A stretch of 64,000 nt of DNA from the NCBI RefSeq assembly GCF_018736145.1, contig NZ_CP059997.1, forward strand, positions 1,673,501-1,737,500. The letters run 5' to 3'. A program made the position numbers and the translations under genes. Below the pieces are notes generated by a model. The model did not search any database, had not been told where the DNA came from, and saw only the letters and a program-made list of their open reading frames with translations. This stretch comes from Amycolatopsis sp. CA-230715 (GTDB lineage: Bacteria > Actinomycetota > Actinomycetes > Mycobacteriales > Pseudonocardiaceae). Position 1 is the stretch's first letter, and each line of letters starts with the position of its first letter. This document shows positions 48,222-56,980 of the stretch, one piece after another.

Positions 48222-48247
48222 ATCACCGGGAGTGTCGTTCCGGTGAT
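48222..48247 (-). terminator. Hairpin downstream of xdhC
   Basis: ATCACCGG (48222-48229) pairs with CCGGTGAT (48240-48247) around a 10-nt loop, 15-40 nt past the xdhC stop in the direction of transcription. There is no U-run, so it may be a factor-assisted terminator. Confidence 0.4.
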
Positions 48248-48261
48248 TCTATGCGGTCGGC

Positions 48262-49374
48262 TCAGCCGTGGATGCGGCCACTCAGCTCGGCGAGCCGCTG
48301 CCCGCCGCCACCCCATCGCAGCGCGATGATCTCGGCCGCGATGGACACCGCGGTCTCCTCCGGCGTCCGCGCCCCGAGGTCGAGCCCGATCGGCGAGGAC
48401 AGCCGTTCGAGGTCCGCTTCGGACAGTCCCGCGTCCCGCAACCGCGAGAACCGGTCGTCGTGGGTCTTGCGCGAGCCCATCGCGCCGACGTAGCCGACAT
48501 CGAGCCGCAGCGCCACTTCGAGCAGCGGCACGTCGAACTTCGGGTCGTGGGTGAGCACGGCGATCGCGGTGCGCCGGTTGACGCGGCCCGCCTCCGCCTC
48601 GGCCTTCAGGTACCGGTGCGGCCAGTCGACGACGACCTCGTGCGCGTCGGGAAACCGGCTGCTGGTGGCGAAAACCGGCCGCGCGTCGCACACGGTGACC
48701 TGGTAGCCGAGGTAGGCGCCCATCTTCGCCATCGCGGCCGCGAAGTCGATGGCGCCGAACACGAGCAGCCGCGGCGGCGGCTCGAAGGAGTTCACGAACA
48801 CCGTCATGCCCTCGCCGCGGCGCTGACCGTCCGGGCCGTAGTGCAGCACCCCGGTCCGGCCGGTGGCGAGCAGCCCGCGCGCGTCGTCGGCGACCGCGTC
48901 GTTCATCCGCGACGAGCCGAGCGTGCCGTCGACGTGCTCGGGGCGCACGATCAGGTGCCGCCCCACCGTGCCCGCGTCGGGGTGTTCGATCACCGTCACC
49001 ACGGCGACCGGCTGTCCGGCCCGGACGTACCCGACGACGTCGCCGAGCTCCGGCATCGTCTCGCGGTCCACCGGCTCGACGTAGATGTCGATGATGCCGC
49101 CGCAGGTCAGCCCGACGGCGAAGGCGTCGTCGTCGCTGACGCCGTAGCGCTGCAGCACCGGCGTCCCGTCCGCGACCACCTGTTGGGCCAGTTCGTACAC
49201 CGCGCCTTCGACGCAGCCACCCGACACGCTGCCGACGACCTCGCCGTCGGCACCGACCAGCATCGCCGCGCCGGGGTCCCTCGGCGCGGAGGAAAACGTC
49301 GCGACCACGGTGCCGAGCCCGACGGTCTCGCCGTCCCGCCAGCGCCGGTGCAGTTCGTCCAGTACGTCACGCAT
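48262..49374 (-). CDS. XdhC/CoxF-family molybdenum-enzyme maturation factor
   Basis: The 370-aa protein has the XdhC_CoxI N-terminal domain (TFSSAPRDPGAAMLVGADGE, GSVSGGCVEGAV) and a C-terminal Rossmann domain (LVFGAIDFAAAMAKMGAYLG; AVLTHDPKFD; GYVGAMGSRKT). XdhC proteins bind the molybdenum cofactor, promote its sulfuration and insert it into hydroxylases. ATG 49374 overlaps the coxE-like gene by 8 bp, so the pair is coupled. Confidence 0.9.
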   Translation of the reverse strand: MRDVLDELHRRWRDGETVGLGTVVATFSSAPRDPGAAMLVGADGEVVGSVSGGCVEGAVYELAQQVVADGTPVLQRYGVSDDDAFAVGLTCGGIIDIYVEPVDRETMPELGDVVGYVRAGQPVAVVTVIEHPDAGTVGRHLIVRPEHVDGTLGSSRMNDAVADDARGLLATGRTGVLHYGPDGQRRGEGMTVFVNSFEPPPRLLVFGAIDFAAAMAKMGAYLGYQVTVCDARPVFATSSRFPDAHEVVVDWPHRYLKAEAEAGRVNRRTAIAVLTHDPKFDVPLLEVALRLDVGYVGAMGSRKTHDDRFSRLRDAGLSEADLERLSSPIGLDLGARTPEETAVSIAAEIIALRWGGGGQRLAELSGRIHG

Positions 49375-50470
49375 CGCGGATCTCCACCAGCAGTCGTTCC
49401 AAGGTGGCCAGGCTGTGCCCGGCCAGCAGGCGGTCAAGGTGTGGCATCGCGGCCGCGATACCGGATTGGACGGGAGCGTAACCCGCGCGACCGGCGTGCG
49501 GGTTCACCCAGAGCACCGCGTACGCCAGTCGACGTAACCTCGCAAGCTGGTCGCCCAGCAGCGCGGGATCGCCGCGCTCCCAGCCGTCCGAGCAGATCAC
49601 GACCACCGCGCGGCGCGCGGCACCCCGCTGGCCCCAGCGGTCGAGGAACACGCGCAGCGTCTCGCCGAGCCTGGTCCCGCCCGCGAAATCCGGCACCGCG
49701 CCGCCCGCGGCGAGCATCGCGCGCTCGGGGTCGCGCTGGCGCAACTGCCGCGAAACCCTGGTCAGCCGGGTACCGAGGGTGAACACCTCGACGGCCGACG
49801 GCGCACGCCGCACGACGACGTGCGCGAACCTCAGCAACGCGTCCGCGTACGGGCTCATCGAACCCGAAACATCGAGCAGCAGCACCACTTTCCGCGGCCG
49901 CCTGGTCCGGGCGCGGTACGCCAGCCGCACCGGCTCGCCCCCGTCGGCGAGCATGCCGCGCAGGGTCCGGCCGGGATCGAGCGCACCGCGCCGCGCGGGA
50001 CGGCGCCGCGCCGAAGACCGCTTCGGCAGCTCCGGTTTCAGCGCCGACAGCAGCTCGCGCAGGAGTTCCCGTTCCGCGGCGGACAGCTCGGCGAGGTCGC
50101 GGCGGCGCAGGATCTCCGCGTCGGAGGCGGCCACGCTCAGCTCGGGCCCCTCTTCGGATTCGGTGCCGTCGGACCGTTCCGCCGACATCGACGCCATCCG
50201 CGCCTGCTTCGGTTTGGGCACGGACACCGGTCGCGGCGAAGGCGGCGCGGCCGCGAACCACTGCGCGAACGCGTCGTCGTAGCGCGGGAGGTCGTCGGGA
50301 TCGGCGCACAGGGTCAGCCTGCCCGCCCAGTAGAGCTGGCCGGTCTCGCCGACGTCGATCTGCTCGACGGAGGCGAGATAAGCCTGGACGCGCTGCGGGC
50401 CGCACGGCACCCCGGCCTCGCGCAACGCGGCCGCGAAGCCGACGAACCCGGGCAGCACCTCAGCGTCCAC
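49367..50470 (-). CDS. coxE: CoxE-like VWA-domain protein
   Basis: The 367-aa protein has a VWA CoxE-like C-terminal domain with MIDAS motif DVSGSMSP (about residue 200), a later threonine-containing strand and AVVVICSDGWERGD. The N-terminus (VLPGFVGFAAALREAGVPCG) is typical of CoxE. With the MoxR ATPase CoxD it is thought to mature the [CuSMoO2] or analogous centre. It overlaps xdhC, while coxD is 4 kb away. Confidence 0.9.
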   Translation of the reverse strand: MDAEVLPGFVGFAAALREAGVPCGPQRVQAYLASVEQIDVGETGQLYWAGRLTLCADPDDLPRYDDAFAQWFAAAPPSPRPVSVPKPKQARMASMSAERSDGTESEEGPELSVAASDAEILRRRDLAELSAAERELLRELLSALKPELPKRSSARRRPARRGALDPGRTLRGMLADGGEPVRLAYRARTRRPRKVVLLLDVSGSMSPYADALLRFAHVVVRRAPSAVEVFTLGTRLTRVSRQLRQRDPERAMLAAGGAVPDFAGGTRLGETLRVFLDRWGQRGAARRAVVVICSDGWERGDPALLGDQLARLRRLAYAVLWVNPHAGRAGYAPVQSGIAAAMPHLDRLLAGHSLATLERLLVEIRDA

Positions 50471-50623
50471 CCCTCCAGTGTGCCCCTTTTCCCGGCGGAT
50501 GATTCCGTGAAGGTCGTGTGCGGGGCGGTCCGTACCTGCCGAGGTGGCGGCCCAGCCGGTCTTGGAGTGCGGTCAGCCCGCTAACTGCGCTTGGTGACCT
50601 CTGGCGCGCTGCGGGCCGCGGAG

Positions 50624-50761
50624 TCCCCGAAGGTGGCCTTCGGGGCGTTGAGCGCCGCGAACTCCACCCTCGTAAGAACCTTCTGTCGCTGTGGCGGGGC
50701 TGTCGCATGCCCCGAAGGTGACTTTCAGGGAACTGAGCGCCCCGAAGGTCACTTTCAGGGC
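50624..50761. repeat. Three hairpin repeat units downstream of a flavin monooxygenase
   Basis: Units at 50624-50646, 50709-50731 and 50739-50761 have CCCCGAAGGT left arms and CTTTCAGGG or CCTTCGGGGC right arms. They fill most of the 343-bp gap between coxE and the flavin monooxygenase; the remainder (50471-50623) shows no gene or clear promoter. They lie 3' of the monooxygenase and probably end its transcript. Confidence 0.75.
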
Positions 50762-50813
50762 AGGCGACAGCCGTCATCTACCCAACTGGAACACTCCGCG
50801 GTGACCCCCTCCG

Positions 50814-52361
50814 TCAGGCGGGCTCGCCTGCCCAGCGTTGCAAGGCTTCGGCGAGACCGTCGAGCGCGCCGCCTTCTCGTGCCCACGCGACGTGGCCGTC
50901 GGGCCGCATCAGCAGCCCGGACAGCTCGGGGTGCTCCGGGGCCTTGGCCGTCACCAGTTCCACCCGTTCGCCCCAGCCCGCGGCCAGCTCCCGCAGTTCC
51001 GCGGAATCGGCGAGATCGAGCAGCACGAACGCGCCGCGCGCGCAGTGCTCGCCGAGCCGGGTGCCGTCGGCGAAGGCGAGGTCCGGGGTGCCGAGCCCGA
51101 TCCAGTCGTGCCCCTGCTCGCCCATGTCGTAGCGGTGCAGCACACCGGAAAGCTTCTTCGCCAGGTACGTCGAACCGTCCGATGTGGACAGCAGATCGCC
51201 GACGACCCCGCGCAGCATCCGGGTCCGCTCGTCGGTGCGCATCAACGCGACCTGCGCGCGCGTCCATTCGAGCACCCAGGCGCCGATCGGGTGCCGTTCG
51301 GTGGTGTAGGTGTCGAGCAGGCCGTCGGGTGCCCAGCCGTGCACGGTGGCGGCGAGCTTCCACCCGAGGTTCATCGCGTCGCCGACGCCGAGGTTGAGCC
51401 CCTGCCCGCCGAACGGCGAGTGCACGTGCGCCGCGTCGCCTGCCAGCAGCACGCGTCCGCGGCGGTATTCGGTCGCCTGCCGCGCGTTGTCGGTGTAGCG
51501 GGTCGCGGAGTGGACGGCGGTGATCGTAACGTCCACTCCGGACGTGCGGCGGAGGCTCCCCTGCAGTTCCCCGGCGGTGATCGGGGCGTCGCGGTCGGCG
51601 GGCGGACCGTCCATTTCCACGGTCAGTATCCGGCCGGGCAGCGGTCCGTTCACGTAGATGCCGTGGCCGGTGTGGTTCCAGCCGGGGCGGAGCCCTTCGT
51701 CGCCGGTCATGTCGACCAGTGCCTGGCGCCCGGTGATGCTGGGATCGGTGCCGGGGAAGTCGAACCCGGCGTTCTTGCGCACCAGGCTCCGGCCGCCGTC
51801 GCAGCCGACGAGCCACCCGGCCGTAGCGGATTCCTGTCCGAAGTGGACGGTGACAGTGTCGTCGCCTTCGTCGAAACCGGTCAGCTCGACGCCGCGGCGG
51901 ATCTCCACACCCAGCTCCTCGGCGCGCTCGCCGAGCATCGACTCGACAGCCTGCTGCGCGAGCAGCATGACCCCGGACGCCGGGCCCGCGTCGCGGAACC
52001 CGGGATCGTCGAACCGGATCTGCTCCCCGCCGACCATGATCCCGGCGAAGTGCCCGGCCACCTTGGGCATCTTCGGCGGCAGGTCCGAGGCGCCTTCCGG
52101 CATCTTCGAGCGGATGAAGTCCTTCATCCGCTCGAAGCCACGCCGTTGCTCCTCCTGCATCGCGGGCAGCATCCCGCGCCGGTAGAACGCCTCGGCGGTG
52201 GGCACGTTGATCGCGCCCGCCTTGAGCGTCGGATCCGGTTCGGCCAGCCGTTCGAGCACCAGCACCCGCACCCCGGCCAGCCCCAGTTCGCACGCGAGCG
52301 CCAGTCCGGCCGGGCCGGCACCCGCGATCACCACGTCGTATTCGGTTCCCCTGGAAGTCAT
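50814..52361 (-). CDS. Class A FAD-dependent aromatic monooxygenase
   Basis: The 515-aa PheA/TfdB-family flavoprotein hydroxylase has GXGXXG motif VIAGAGPAGLALACELG at the N-terminus, a DG motif VGCDGGRSLVRK and the GD motif RVLLAGDAAHVHSPFGGQ. The C-terminal ~120 residues form the thioredoxin-like domain found in this family. Relatives hydroxylate phenols, polyketides or antibiotics such as rifampicin. It diverges from a TetR gene with a palindromic operator between, suggesting substrate-induced expression. Confidence 0.9.
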   Translation of the reverse strand: MTSRGTEYDVVIAGAGPAGLALACELGLAGVRVLVLERLAEPDPTLKAGAINVPTAEAFYRRGMLPAMQEEQRRGFERMKDFIRSKMPEGASDLPPKMPKVAGHFAGIMVGGEQIRFDDPGFRDAGPASGVMLLAQQAVESMLGERAEELGVEIRRGVELTGFDEGDDTVTVHFGQESATAGWLVGCDGGRSLVRKNAGFDFPGTDPSITGRQALVDMTGDEGLRPGWNHTGHGIYVNGPLPGRILTVEMDGPPADRDAPITAGELQGSLRRTSGVDVTITAVHSATRYTDNARQATEYRRGRVLLAGDAAHVHSPFGGQGLNLGVGDAMNLGWKLAATVHGWAPDGLLDTYTTERHPIGAWVLEWTRAQVALMRTDERTRMLRGVVGDLLSTSDGSTYLAKKLSGVLHRYDMGEQGHDWIGLGTPDLAFADGTRLGEHCARGAFVLLDLADSAELRELAAGWGERVELVTAKAPEHPELSGLLMRPDGHVAWAREGGALDGLAEALQRWAGEPA

Positions 52362-52398
52362 GCCCCCAGGTTACGGCGAACTTGTACTTTGTCAACGT

Positions 52399-52413
52399 TT
52401 ACCATCATGGTAA
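52399..52413. promoter_or_regulatory. Palindromic TetR-type operator
   Basis: TTACCAT and ATGGTAA flank a single central base, a perfect 15-bp inverted repeat in the 61-bp region between the flavin monooxygenase and tetR genes. It lies 9 bp before the TetR start, a position where repressor would block both promoters. Confidence 0.75.
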
Positions 52414-52422
52414 GTTTCCCGT

Positions 52423-53031
52423 GTGGACGAAGGGCGGCGCGAGCGGAAGAAGCGGGAGACCCGGCGGCACATCTCCGACGTCGCGACCGGGCTGTTCGTC
52501 CGGCACGGGTTCGAGCAGGTGACCATCGCCGACGTCGCCGAAGCGGCCGAGGTGTCGAAGAAGACGGTGTCGAACTACTTCCCCCGCAAGGAAGACCTGT
52601 TCTTCGACCGGCAGGAGGACATCCTGCTCGCGATCTCCGACGCGCTGCGGAGCCGCCCGGACGGCGAGTCGATGAGCGGCGCGCTACGGCGCTACCAGCA
52701 CCGGCTGCTCACCGAACGGCACCCGACCGCCTGGGTGTTCGCGGGGGTCGAGGGCTTCCTGTGGGTGATCCGGCAGAGCCCGGCGCTGAGCGCGCGCTGG
52801 CTCGAACTCGACCACGAGGTCGAGGACCTGATCCGGGAAGTGCTGCTCGAAGAAGGCACCGATCGGGTGCGCGCCAGGATCGCCGCCGGGCTGCTCACCT
52901 CGGCACTGGCCTCGATCCGCAAGCATTCGGTGCAGTGCATCCTCGACGGCGAAGCTCCCGAAGAGGTCCAGCGCGGCCATCCCGCGGTCATCGATGCCGC
53001 CTTCGACCTCGTTGAGCGCGGCGTCGGCTGA
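52423..53031 (+). CDS. TetR-family regulator beside a flavin monooxygenase
   Basis: The 202-aa regulator has an N-terminal TetR helix-turn-helix (RRHISDVATGLFVRHGFEQV, TIADVAEAAEVSKKTVSNYF) and a helical ligand domain. The GTG start at 52423 gives the expected short basic lead (DEGRRERKKRETRR). Its likely target is the palindrome just upstream, controlling itself and the divergent monooxygenase. Confidence 0.9.
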   Translation: MDEGRRERKKRETRRHISDVATGLFVRHGFEQVTIADVAEAAEVSKKTVSNYFPRKEDLFFDRQEDILLAISDALRSRPDGESMSGALRRYQHRLLTERHPTAWVFAGVEGFLWVIRQSPALSARWLELDHEVEDLIREVLLEEGTDRVRARIAAGLLTSALASIRKHSVQCILDGEAPEEVQRGHPAVIDAAFDLVERGVG

Positions 53032-53077
53032 CTCGTCCGTCCTCAGTGGACCCGATCCGGAGCTTTTCCGCGCGCCG

Positions 53078-53713
53078 TCAGCACTTCCAGCACGCGTCAA
53101 GCGCGCGGACCACCTCGTCGGAGGTCAACGGCGGCACCGGGAGCGGGGTCGCCGCGCTCGCGCGCAAGCCGTCGAAGATGAGTGCGAGATGCCTTCGCCA
53201 CGCGTCGTCGCGCACGCCGTCGGTCGCCTCGATGGTCCTGCTGATCGCCCAGGTCACGAACGCCATGTCGGTCAGCTCGAAATCGGCGCGGAGCGCGCCC
53301 GCCGCCTTCGCCCTGTCCACCACCGCGATCATCAGCTCCTGCCCCTGGTCGGGCGTGACCTGCGGGAGCCTCCTGGCGGCGAGGTCGTTGTAACCGCGAT
53401 CCGCCGCGCGCAACCGGCTGATCTGCTCGACGAACTGCGTGAACCCGGCCCAGGCGTCCTCGGTTTCGAGCGCGTGCTCGGCGAGCGTGACGACGGTTTC
53501 CACGCGGTCGTAGAACGCCGCGTGGACCAGATCCGCCCTCGCCGGGAACCGATTGTAGAGCGTGCCGATGCTCACCCCAGCACGACGCGCGATCTCGTCG
53601 AGCGCGACATCGAGTCCTTTCTCCGCGAACACCTCGCGCGCAGCCGCGACGAGCTTCTCGCGGTTGCGCTGGGCATCCTTGCGCAACGGCACCCCTTCTG
53701 CCATGGCCGCCAT
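53078..53713 (-). CDS. TetR-family regulator beside an SDR gene
   Basis: The 211-aa regulator has a TetR helix-turn-helix (KLVAAAREVFAEKGLDVALD, EIARRAGVSIGTLYNRF) and a C-terminal ligand domain. It is convergent with the other tetR gene and divergent from the SDR gene at 53813, with two inverted repeats in the 99-bp gap. It probably represses the SDR gene. ATG 53713 is the longest start; Met4 (MAEGV) is equally plausible. Confidence 0.9.
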   Translation of the reverse strand: MAAMAEGVPLRKDAQRNREKLVAAAREVFAEKGLDVALDEIARRAGVSIGTLYNRFPARADLVHAAFYDRVETVVTLAEHALETEDAWAGFTQFVEQISRLRAADRGYNDLAARRLPQVTPDQGQELMIAVVDRAKAAGALRADFELTDMAFVTWAISRTIEATDGVRDDAWRRHLALIFDGLRASAATPLPVPPLTSDEVVRALDACWKC

Positions 53714-53720
53714 CCTACCG

Positions 53721-53767
53721 AAGTTGACGGGGTCCTCAACTTATGGCTAACTTGAGGACATCCTCAA
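53721..53767. promoter_or_regulatory. Two inverted repeats between tetR and SDR genes
   Basis: AAGTTGA...TCAACTT spans 53721-53742 with an 8-nt centre, and TTGAGGA-CA-TCCTCAA is a perfect repeat at 53752-53767. They share the AAGTTGAGGA half-site in different arrangement. Two operator sites for the flanking TetR protein is the simplest reading. Confidence 0.7.
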
Positions 53768-53812
53768 CTTTCTACTCTCGCTCAACTTCCTACCTTTGAA
53801 GGAGATACCGCC

Positions 53813-54505
53813 ATGAAGGTCATCGCGATCCTCGGTGCGGGACCGGGTCTAGGGCTCTCGATGGCCCGGCGCTTCGCCAGGGAAGGCTTCGCGGTCGCAC
53901 TGGTCTCCCGCACCACCGAGCGTCACGCCGATTACCTCGCGAGCCTCGACGGAGCGGAAGCACAGAGCTACGCCGCCGACCTGACCTCCCCGGAACAACT
54001 GCGCGCCGTGCTGGACCGCATCACCGCCGACCTCGGCGACCTCGACACCGTCTACTTCGGACCGGCGGCGGTCGTCGACGCACCGATCAGCCCGATCACC
54101 GAGCTGGACCCGGTCGCCGTGCGCGATCTGGTCGGCGACGTGCTCACCGCGCCGATCACCCTGGTTTCGGCCGTACTCCCCGGAATGCGGGCGCGCGGGC
54201 GGGGAACCCTGCTGTTCGCGGGCGGACTCAGCGGCAAGCACCCGCTCCCCCAGCTCGGCACCCTCGTCCCCGCGTCCGCCGCGCTGCGGATGTACGTGCT
54301 GACGCTGGCCGCCGCGCTCGAAGAAGAGGGCCTCTACGCCGCCACGCTCACCATCGGCGGCCTCATCGAACGCGGCGACATCCACCGGAAGTTCTCGGCG
54401 GAACAGGAATTCCCCACCCTGAACCCGGACGACATCGCCGACACCGCGTGGCGGATGTACGTCGAGCGCACCGAACACGAACACGAGTTCAACGCCCTCT
54501 TCTGA
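53813..54505 (+). CDS. SDR-fold protein with degenerate active site
   Basis: The 230-aa protein has the Rossmann motif ILGAGPGLGLSMARRFA and an Asp-Leu-containing adenine pocket, but the catalytic YxxxK is replaced (LVPASAALRMY has neither the Tyr nor the Lys at the usual positions). It may bind NAD(P)H without classical dehydrogenase chemistry, or use a different acid. The ribosome site AAGGAG is unusually strong and 8 nt before the ATG. It is divergent from a TetR gene. Confidence 0.82.
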   Translation: MKVIAILGAGPGLGLSMARRFAREGFAVALVSRTTERHADYLASLDGAEAQSYAADLTSPEQLRAVLDRITADLGDLDTVYFGPAAVVDAPISPITELDPVAVRDLVGDVLTAPITLVSAVLPGMRARGRGTLLFAGGLSGKHPLPQLGTLVPASAALRMYVLTLAAALEEEGLYAATLTIGGLIERGDIHRKFSAEQEFPTLNPDDIADTAWRMYVERTEHEHEFNALF

Positions 54506-54582
54506 CGCGGCGTACCCGGCACTGAGTGCCCCGAACTCGGCCCTCACAAAGACATCCCCTACCGGAGCCATCACTGCGCCAC

Positions 54583-54634
54583 GCCGTGAAGGTGGCCTTC
54601 GCAGCATTGAGTGCCGTCATGGTGGCCATCGGGG
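54583..54634. repeat. Degenerate hairpin repeat between convergent genes
   Basis: GCCGTGAAGGTGGCCTTCGCAGC (split here by reading GCCGTGAAGG / CCTTCGCAGC) at 54583-54605 and a weaker copy to 54634 resemble the intergenic repeat family with decayed outer arms. They lie between the SDR gene and the convergent coxD-like gene, in a 189-bp gap with no other signal. Confidence 0.45.
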
Positions 54635-54694
54635 ACTCGGCCATCGGGGCGTCGAGCCCGGTCGCTGCGCCGGGCCACACGCAGGACTGTCCAT

Positions 54695-55567
54695 TCAGGA
54701 CAGAAGGGAGTCCAGTTTCGCGCGGACCCGGTCGAGGTCTTCGCTGTACTTCAGGACCGCGCCGAGGGTGCGCGCGGCGGTTTCGGCGTCCAGTTCGTCG
54801 CGGCCGAGCGCGAGCAGGGCCTCGGCCCAGTCCAGCGATTCGGCCACCCCGGGCGGTTTGAGCAGTTCCAGCTCGCGCAGGCGGCGAACGGCGCCCGCCA
54901 CCTGCGACGCGAGCCGTTCGCCGACACCGGGCAGCCGCCGCCGCAGGATCGCGATCTCCCGCGCGAGGCCGGGATGCTCCAGCCAGTGGTAGAGGCACCG
55001 CCGCTTCAGCGCGTCGTGCACCTCGCGCGTGCGGTTGGAGGTGAGCAGCACCAGCGGCGGCACCTCGGCGCGGACCTCCCCGAACTCGGGGATGGTCACC
55101 GCGTACTCGTCGAGCAGTTGCAGCAGGAACGCTTCGAACTCGTCGTCGGCGCGGTCGATCTCGTCGACGAGCAGCACGCACGGCGAGGACTTCAGCGCGC
55201 GCAGGAGCGGGCGCGCCAGCAGGAACCGTTCGGTGTAGAGCGATTCCTCGGCGACGTCGGCGTCCAGCGCGCCGTCGGCCGCTTCCAACGCGCGCAGGTG
55301 CAGGAGCTGGCGCGGGAAGTCCCATTCGTACAGCGCCTGCGCGGCGTCGATCCCTTCGTGGCACTGCAACCGGATCAGCGGGAGGCCCAATCCCTCGGAC
55401 AACGCGAGCGCGAGCGAGGTCTTGCCGGTCCCGGGTTCCCCTTCGCACAACAGCGGGCGGCGCATGCGCAGCGCGAGGAACGCGGCCGTGGCCACGCCGT
55501 CGTCGGCGAGGTAGCCGGTGCCGTCGAGCAAACTCGCCAGCTCTTCGGGGGAGCCCAGATCCGTCAC
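54695..55567 (-). CDS. coxD: MoxR-family AAA ATPase, CoxD-like
   Basis: The 290-aa AAA+ ATPase has Walker A GEPGTGKT, Walker B VLLVDEIDRA, sensor LTSNRTRE and the MoxR-specific YEWDFPRQLLHLR segment. CoxD-type ATPases work with VWA partners such as CoxE to mature molybdenum hydroxylases. GTG 55567 begins the conserved part (TDLGSPEELASLL); the longer frame is shadow sequence. It is 34 bp after the mobA-like gene. Confidence 0.9.
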   Translation of the reverse strand: MTDLGSPEELASLLDGTGYLADDGVATAAFLALRMRRPLLCEGEPGTGKTSLALALSEGLGLPLIRLQCHEGIDAAQALYEWDFPRQLLHLRALEAADGALDADVAEESLYTERFLLARPLLRALKSSPCVLLVDEIDRADDEFEAFLLQLLDEYAVTIPEFGEVRAEVPPLVLLTSNRTREVHDALKRRCLYHWLEHPGLAREIAILRRRLPGVGERLASQVAGAVRRLRELELLKPPGVAESLDWAEALLALGRDELDAETAARTLGAVLKYSEDLDRVRAKLDSLLS

Positions 55568-55601
55568 ACCGTCGAGCGTAGGCGCTACGGGGGCACGGCG
55601 C

Positions 55602-56174
55602 TCACAGGTCCGACGGGTGGTCGACATCGCGGCCGCCGCCGATGTCGGCGCATTCCACCACGCGCAGGTCGTCACGGGTGGCGAGCCAGTCGCGGGCACC
55701 GCGGTCCCCGATCGCGGCCGCCGCGATCTCGGGCCACCACCGCCTGCCGAACAGCACGGGATGGCCGGGCACGCCGTCGAACGCGGCACGGGCGACGACG
55801 TCCACAGCGGACAGCTCGGCGAGCCTCGCCACCACCTCGGCCCCGACACCGGGCAGGTCGACCAGGTGCACCAGCACCGCTTCGGGCACCGGGTCCAGCT
55901 CGGCCAGCGCGGCCAGTCCCGCCCGCAGCGACGCGCCCATGCCGGACGCCCAGTCCGGGGACTCGACGACCAGTGACGGGTCCGGCAGCAGCGCCACCGC
56001 GGCTTCGGCCCGCGCGCCGAGCACCACGCGGATCGGGTCGCACCCGCCCTCGGACAGCGCGCGCAGCGAGCGGGTGAGGAACGTTTCCCCTTCGAAGTCG
56101 ACGAGCGCCTTCGGCTTGCCGAAGCGGCGACCGGCGCCCGCCGCGAGCAGGAGCCCCGCCGGCCGGTCAGCCAT
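55602..56174 (-). CDS. MobA-like nucleotidyltransferase (molybdenum cofactor cytidylyltransferase type)
   Basis: The 190-aa protein has the N-terminal LLLAAGAGRRFGKPKALVDF nucleotide-binding loop and the HLVDLPGVG metal-binding block, as in MocA-type enzymes that attach CMP to molybdopterin. Molybdenum hydroxylases such as CoxL use the CMP form, so it likely serves them. It overlaps the pcaR gene by 8 bp and precedes coxD, placing cofactor maturation genes at the end of the pca operon. Confidence 0.88.
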   Translation of the reverse strand: MADRPAGLLLAAGAGRRFGKPKALVDFEGETFLTRSLRALSEGGCDPIRVVLGARAEAAVALLPDPSLVVESPDWASGMGASLRAGLAALAELDPVPEAVLVHLVDLPGVGAEVVARLAELSAVDVVARAAFDGVPGHPVLFGRRWWPEIAAAAIGDRGARDWLATRDDLRVVECADIGGGRDVDHPSDL

Positions 56175-56970
56175 GGTGCGCCCGTACCGGTGACAGCGCG
56201 AGATCGGCCTCGATCCGCCGCGCGGCGGCGAGCAGCGGCGGCACCATCTGCTCCCGCGCCGCCTCGGGCGAGGTGCGGCTGGCGTGCGTCGACACGTTGA
56301 CCGCGGCCACCACCGGCCCGCCGCGGTCCCGGATCGGCGCGGCGACCGAGCGCAGCCCCTCCTCCAGCTCCTGGTCGACGATCGCCCAGCCCTGCTCCCG
56401 TACCTTCGCCAGCTCGGCGCGCAGCGCGGGCGGCGAGGTCAGGGTGTGCGGGGTCAGCCGGTCGAACCTCGCGGCTTCGAGGTAGGCGTCGAACTCGCCC
56501 TCGTCCAGCCCGGCCAGCAGCACGTGCCCCATCGACGTGGCGTACGCGGGAAAGCGGGTGCCGACGTTGATCGTGACGGTCATGATGCGCGATATCGCCA
56601 CGCGCGCGACGTAGACGATTTCGGTGCCGTCGAGCACGGACATCGAACTCGACTCGCCCACCTCCGACGAGAGCCGTTCGAGATGCGGCTGCGCCACCTC
56701 GGGCAGCGTCATGCTGGACAGGAACGAGTACCCCAGTTCGAGCACGCGGGCGGTGAGCGAGAAGTACTTGCCGTCGGTGCGCACGTACCCGAGGTCGACC
56801 AGGGTGAGCAGGAAGCGGCGCGCGGCCGCCCTGGTCAGCCCGGTCGAGCGGGCCACGTCGCTGAGCGTCAGATTCGGCGCGTCGGCGTCGAACGCCCTGA
56901 TCACCGCGAGGCCGCGTTCGAGCGACTGCACGTGGTGCGCACCCCGCACCGCCTGGCCAGGCTCGTCCAT
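56167..56970 (-). CDS. pcaR: IclR-family regulator of protocatechuate catabolism
   Basis: The 267-aa regulator has an IclR winged helix (SLERGLAVIRAFDADAPNLT, LSDVARSTGLTRAAARRFLL) and a C-terminal effector domain (VARVAISRIMTVTINVGTRF; AAPIRDRGGPVVAAVNVSTH), the PcaR/PcaU/PobR pattern. It is the last pca gene. The likely target is the site at 62338-62354 ahead of pcaI; the effector in relatives is protocatechuate or 3-oxoadipate. Confidence 0.9.
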   Translation of the reverse strand: MDEPGQAVRGAHHVQSLERGLAVIRAFDADAPNLTLSDVARSTGLTRAAARRFLLTLVDLGYVRTDGKYFSLTARVLELGYSFLSSMTLPEVAQPHLERLSSEVGESSSMSVLDGTEIVYVARVAISRIMTVTINVGTRFPAYATSMGHVLLAGLDEGEFDAYLEAARFDRLTPHTLTSPPALRAELAKVREQGWAIVDQELEEGLRSVAAPIRDRGGPVVAAVNVSTHASRTSPEAAREQMVPPLLAAARRIEADLALSPVRAHHG

Positions 56971-56980
56971 AGCTTGGACC

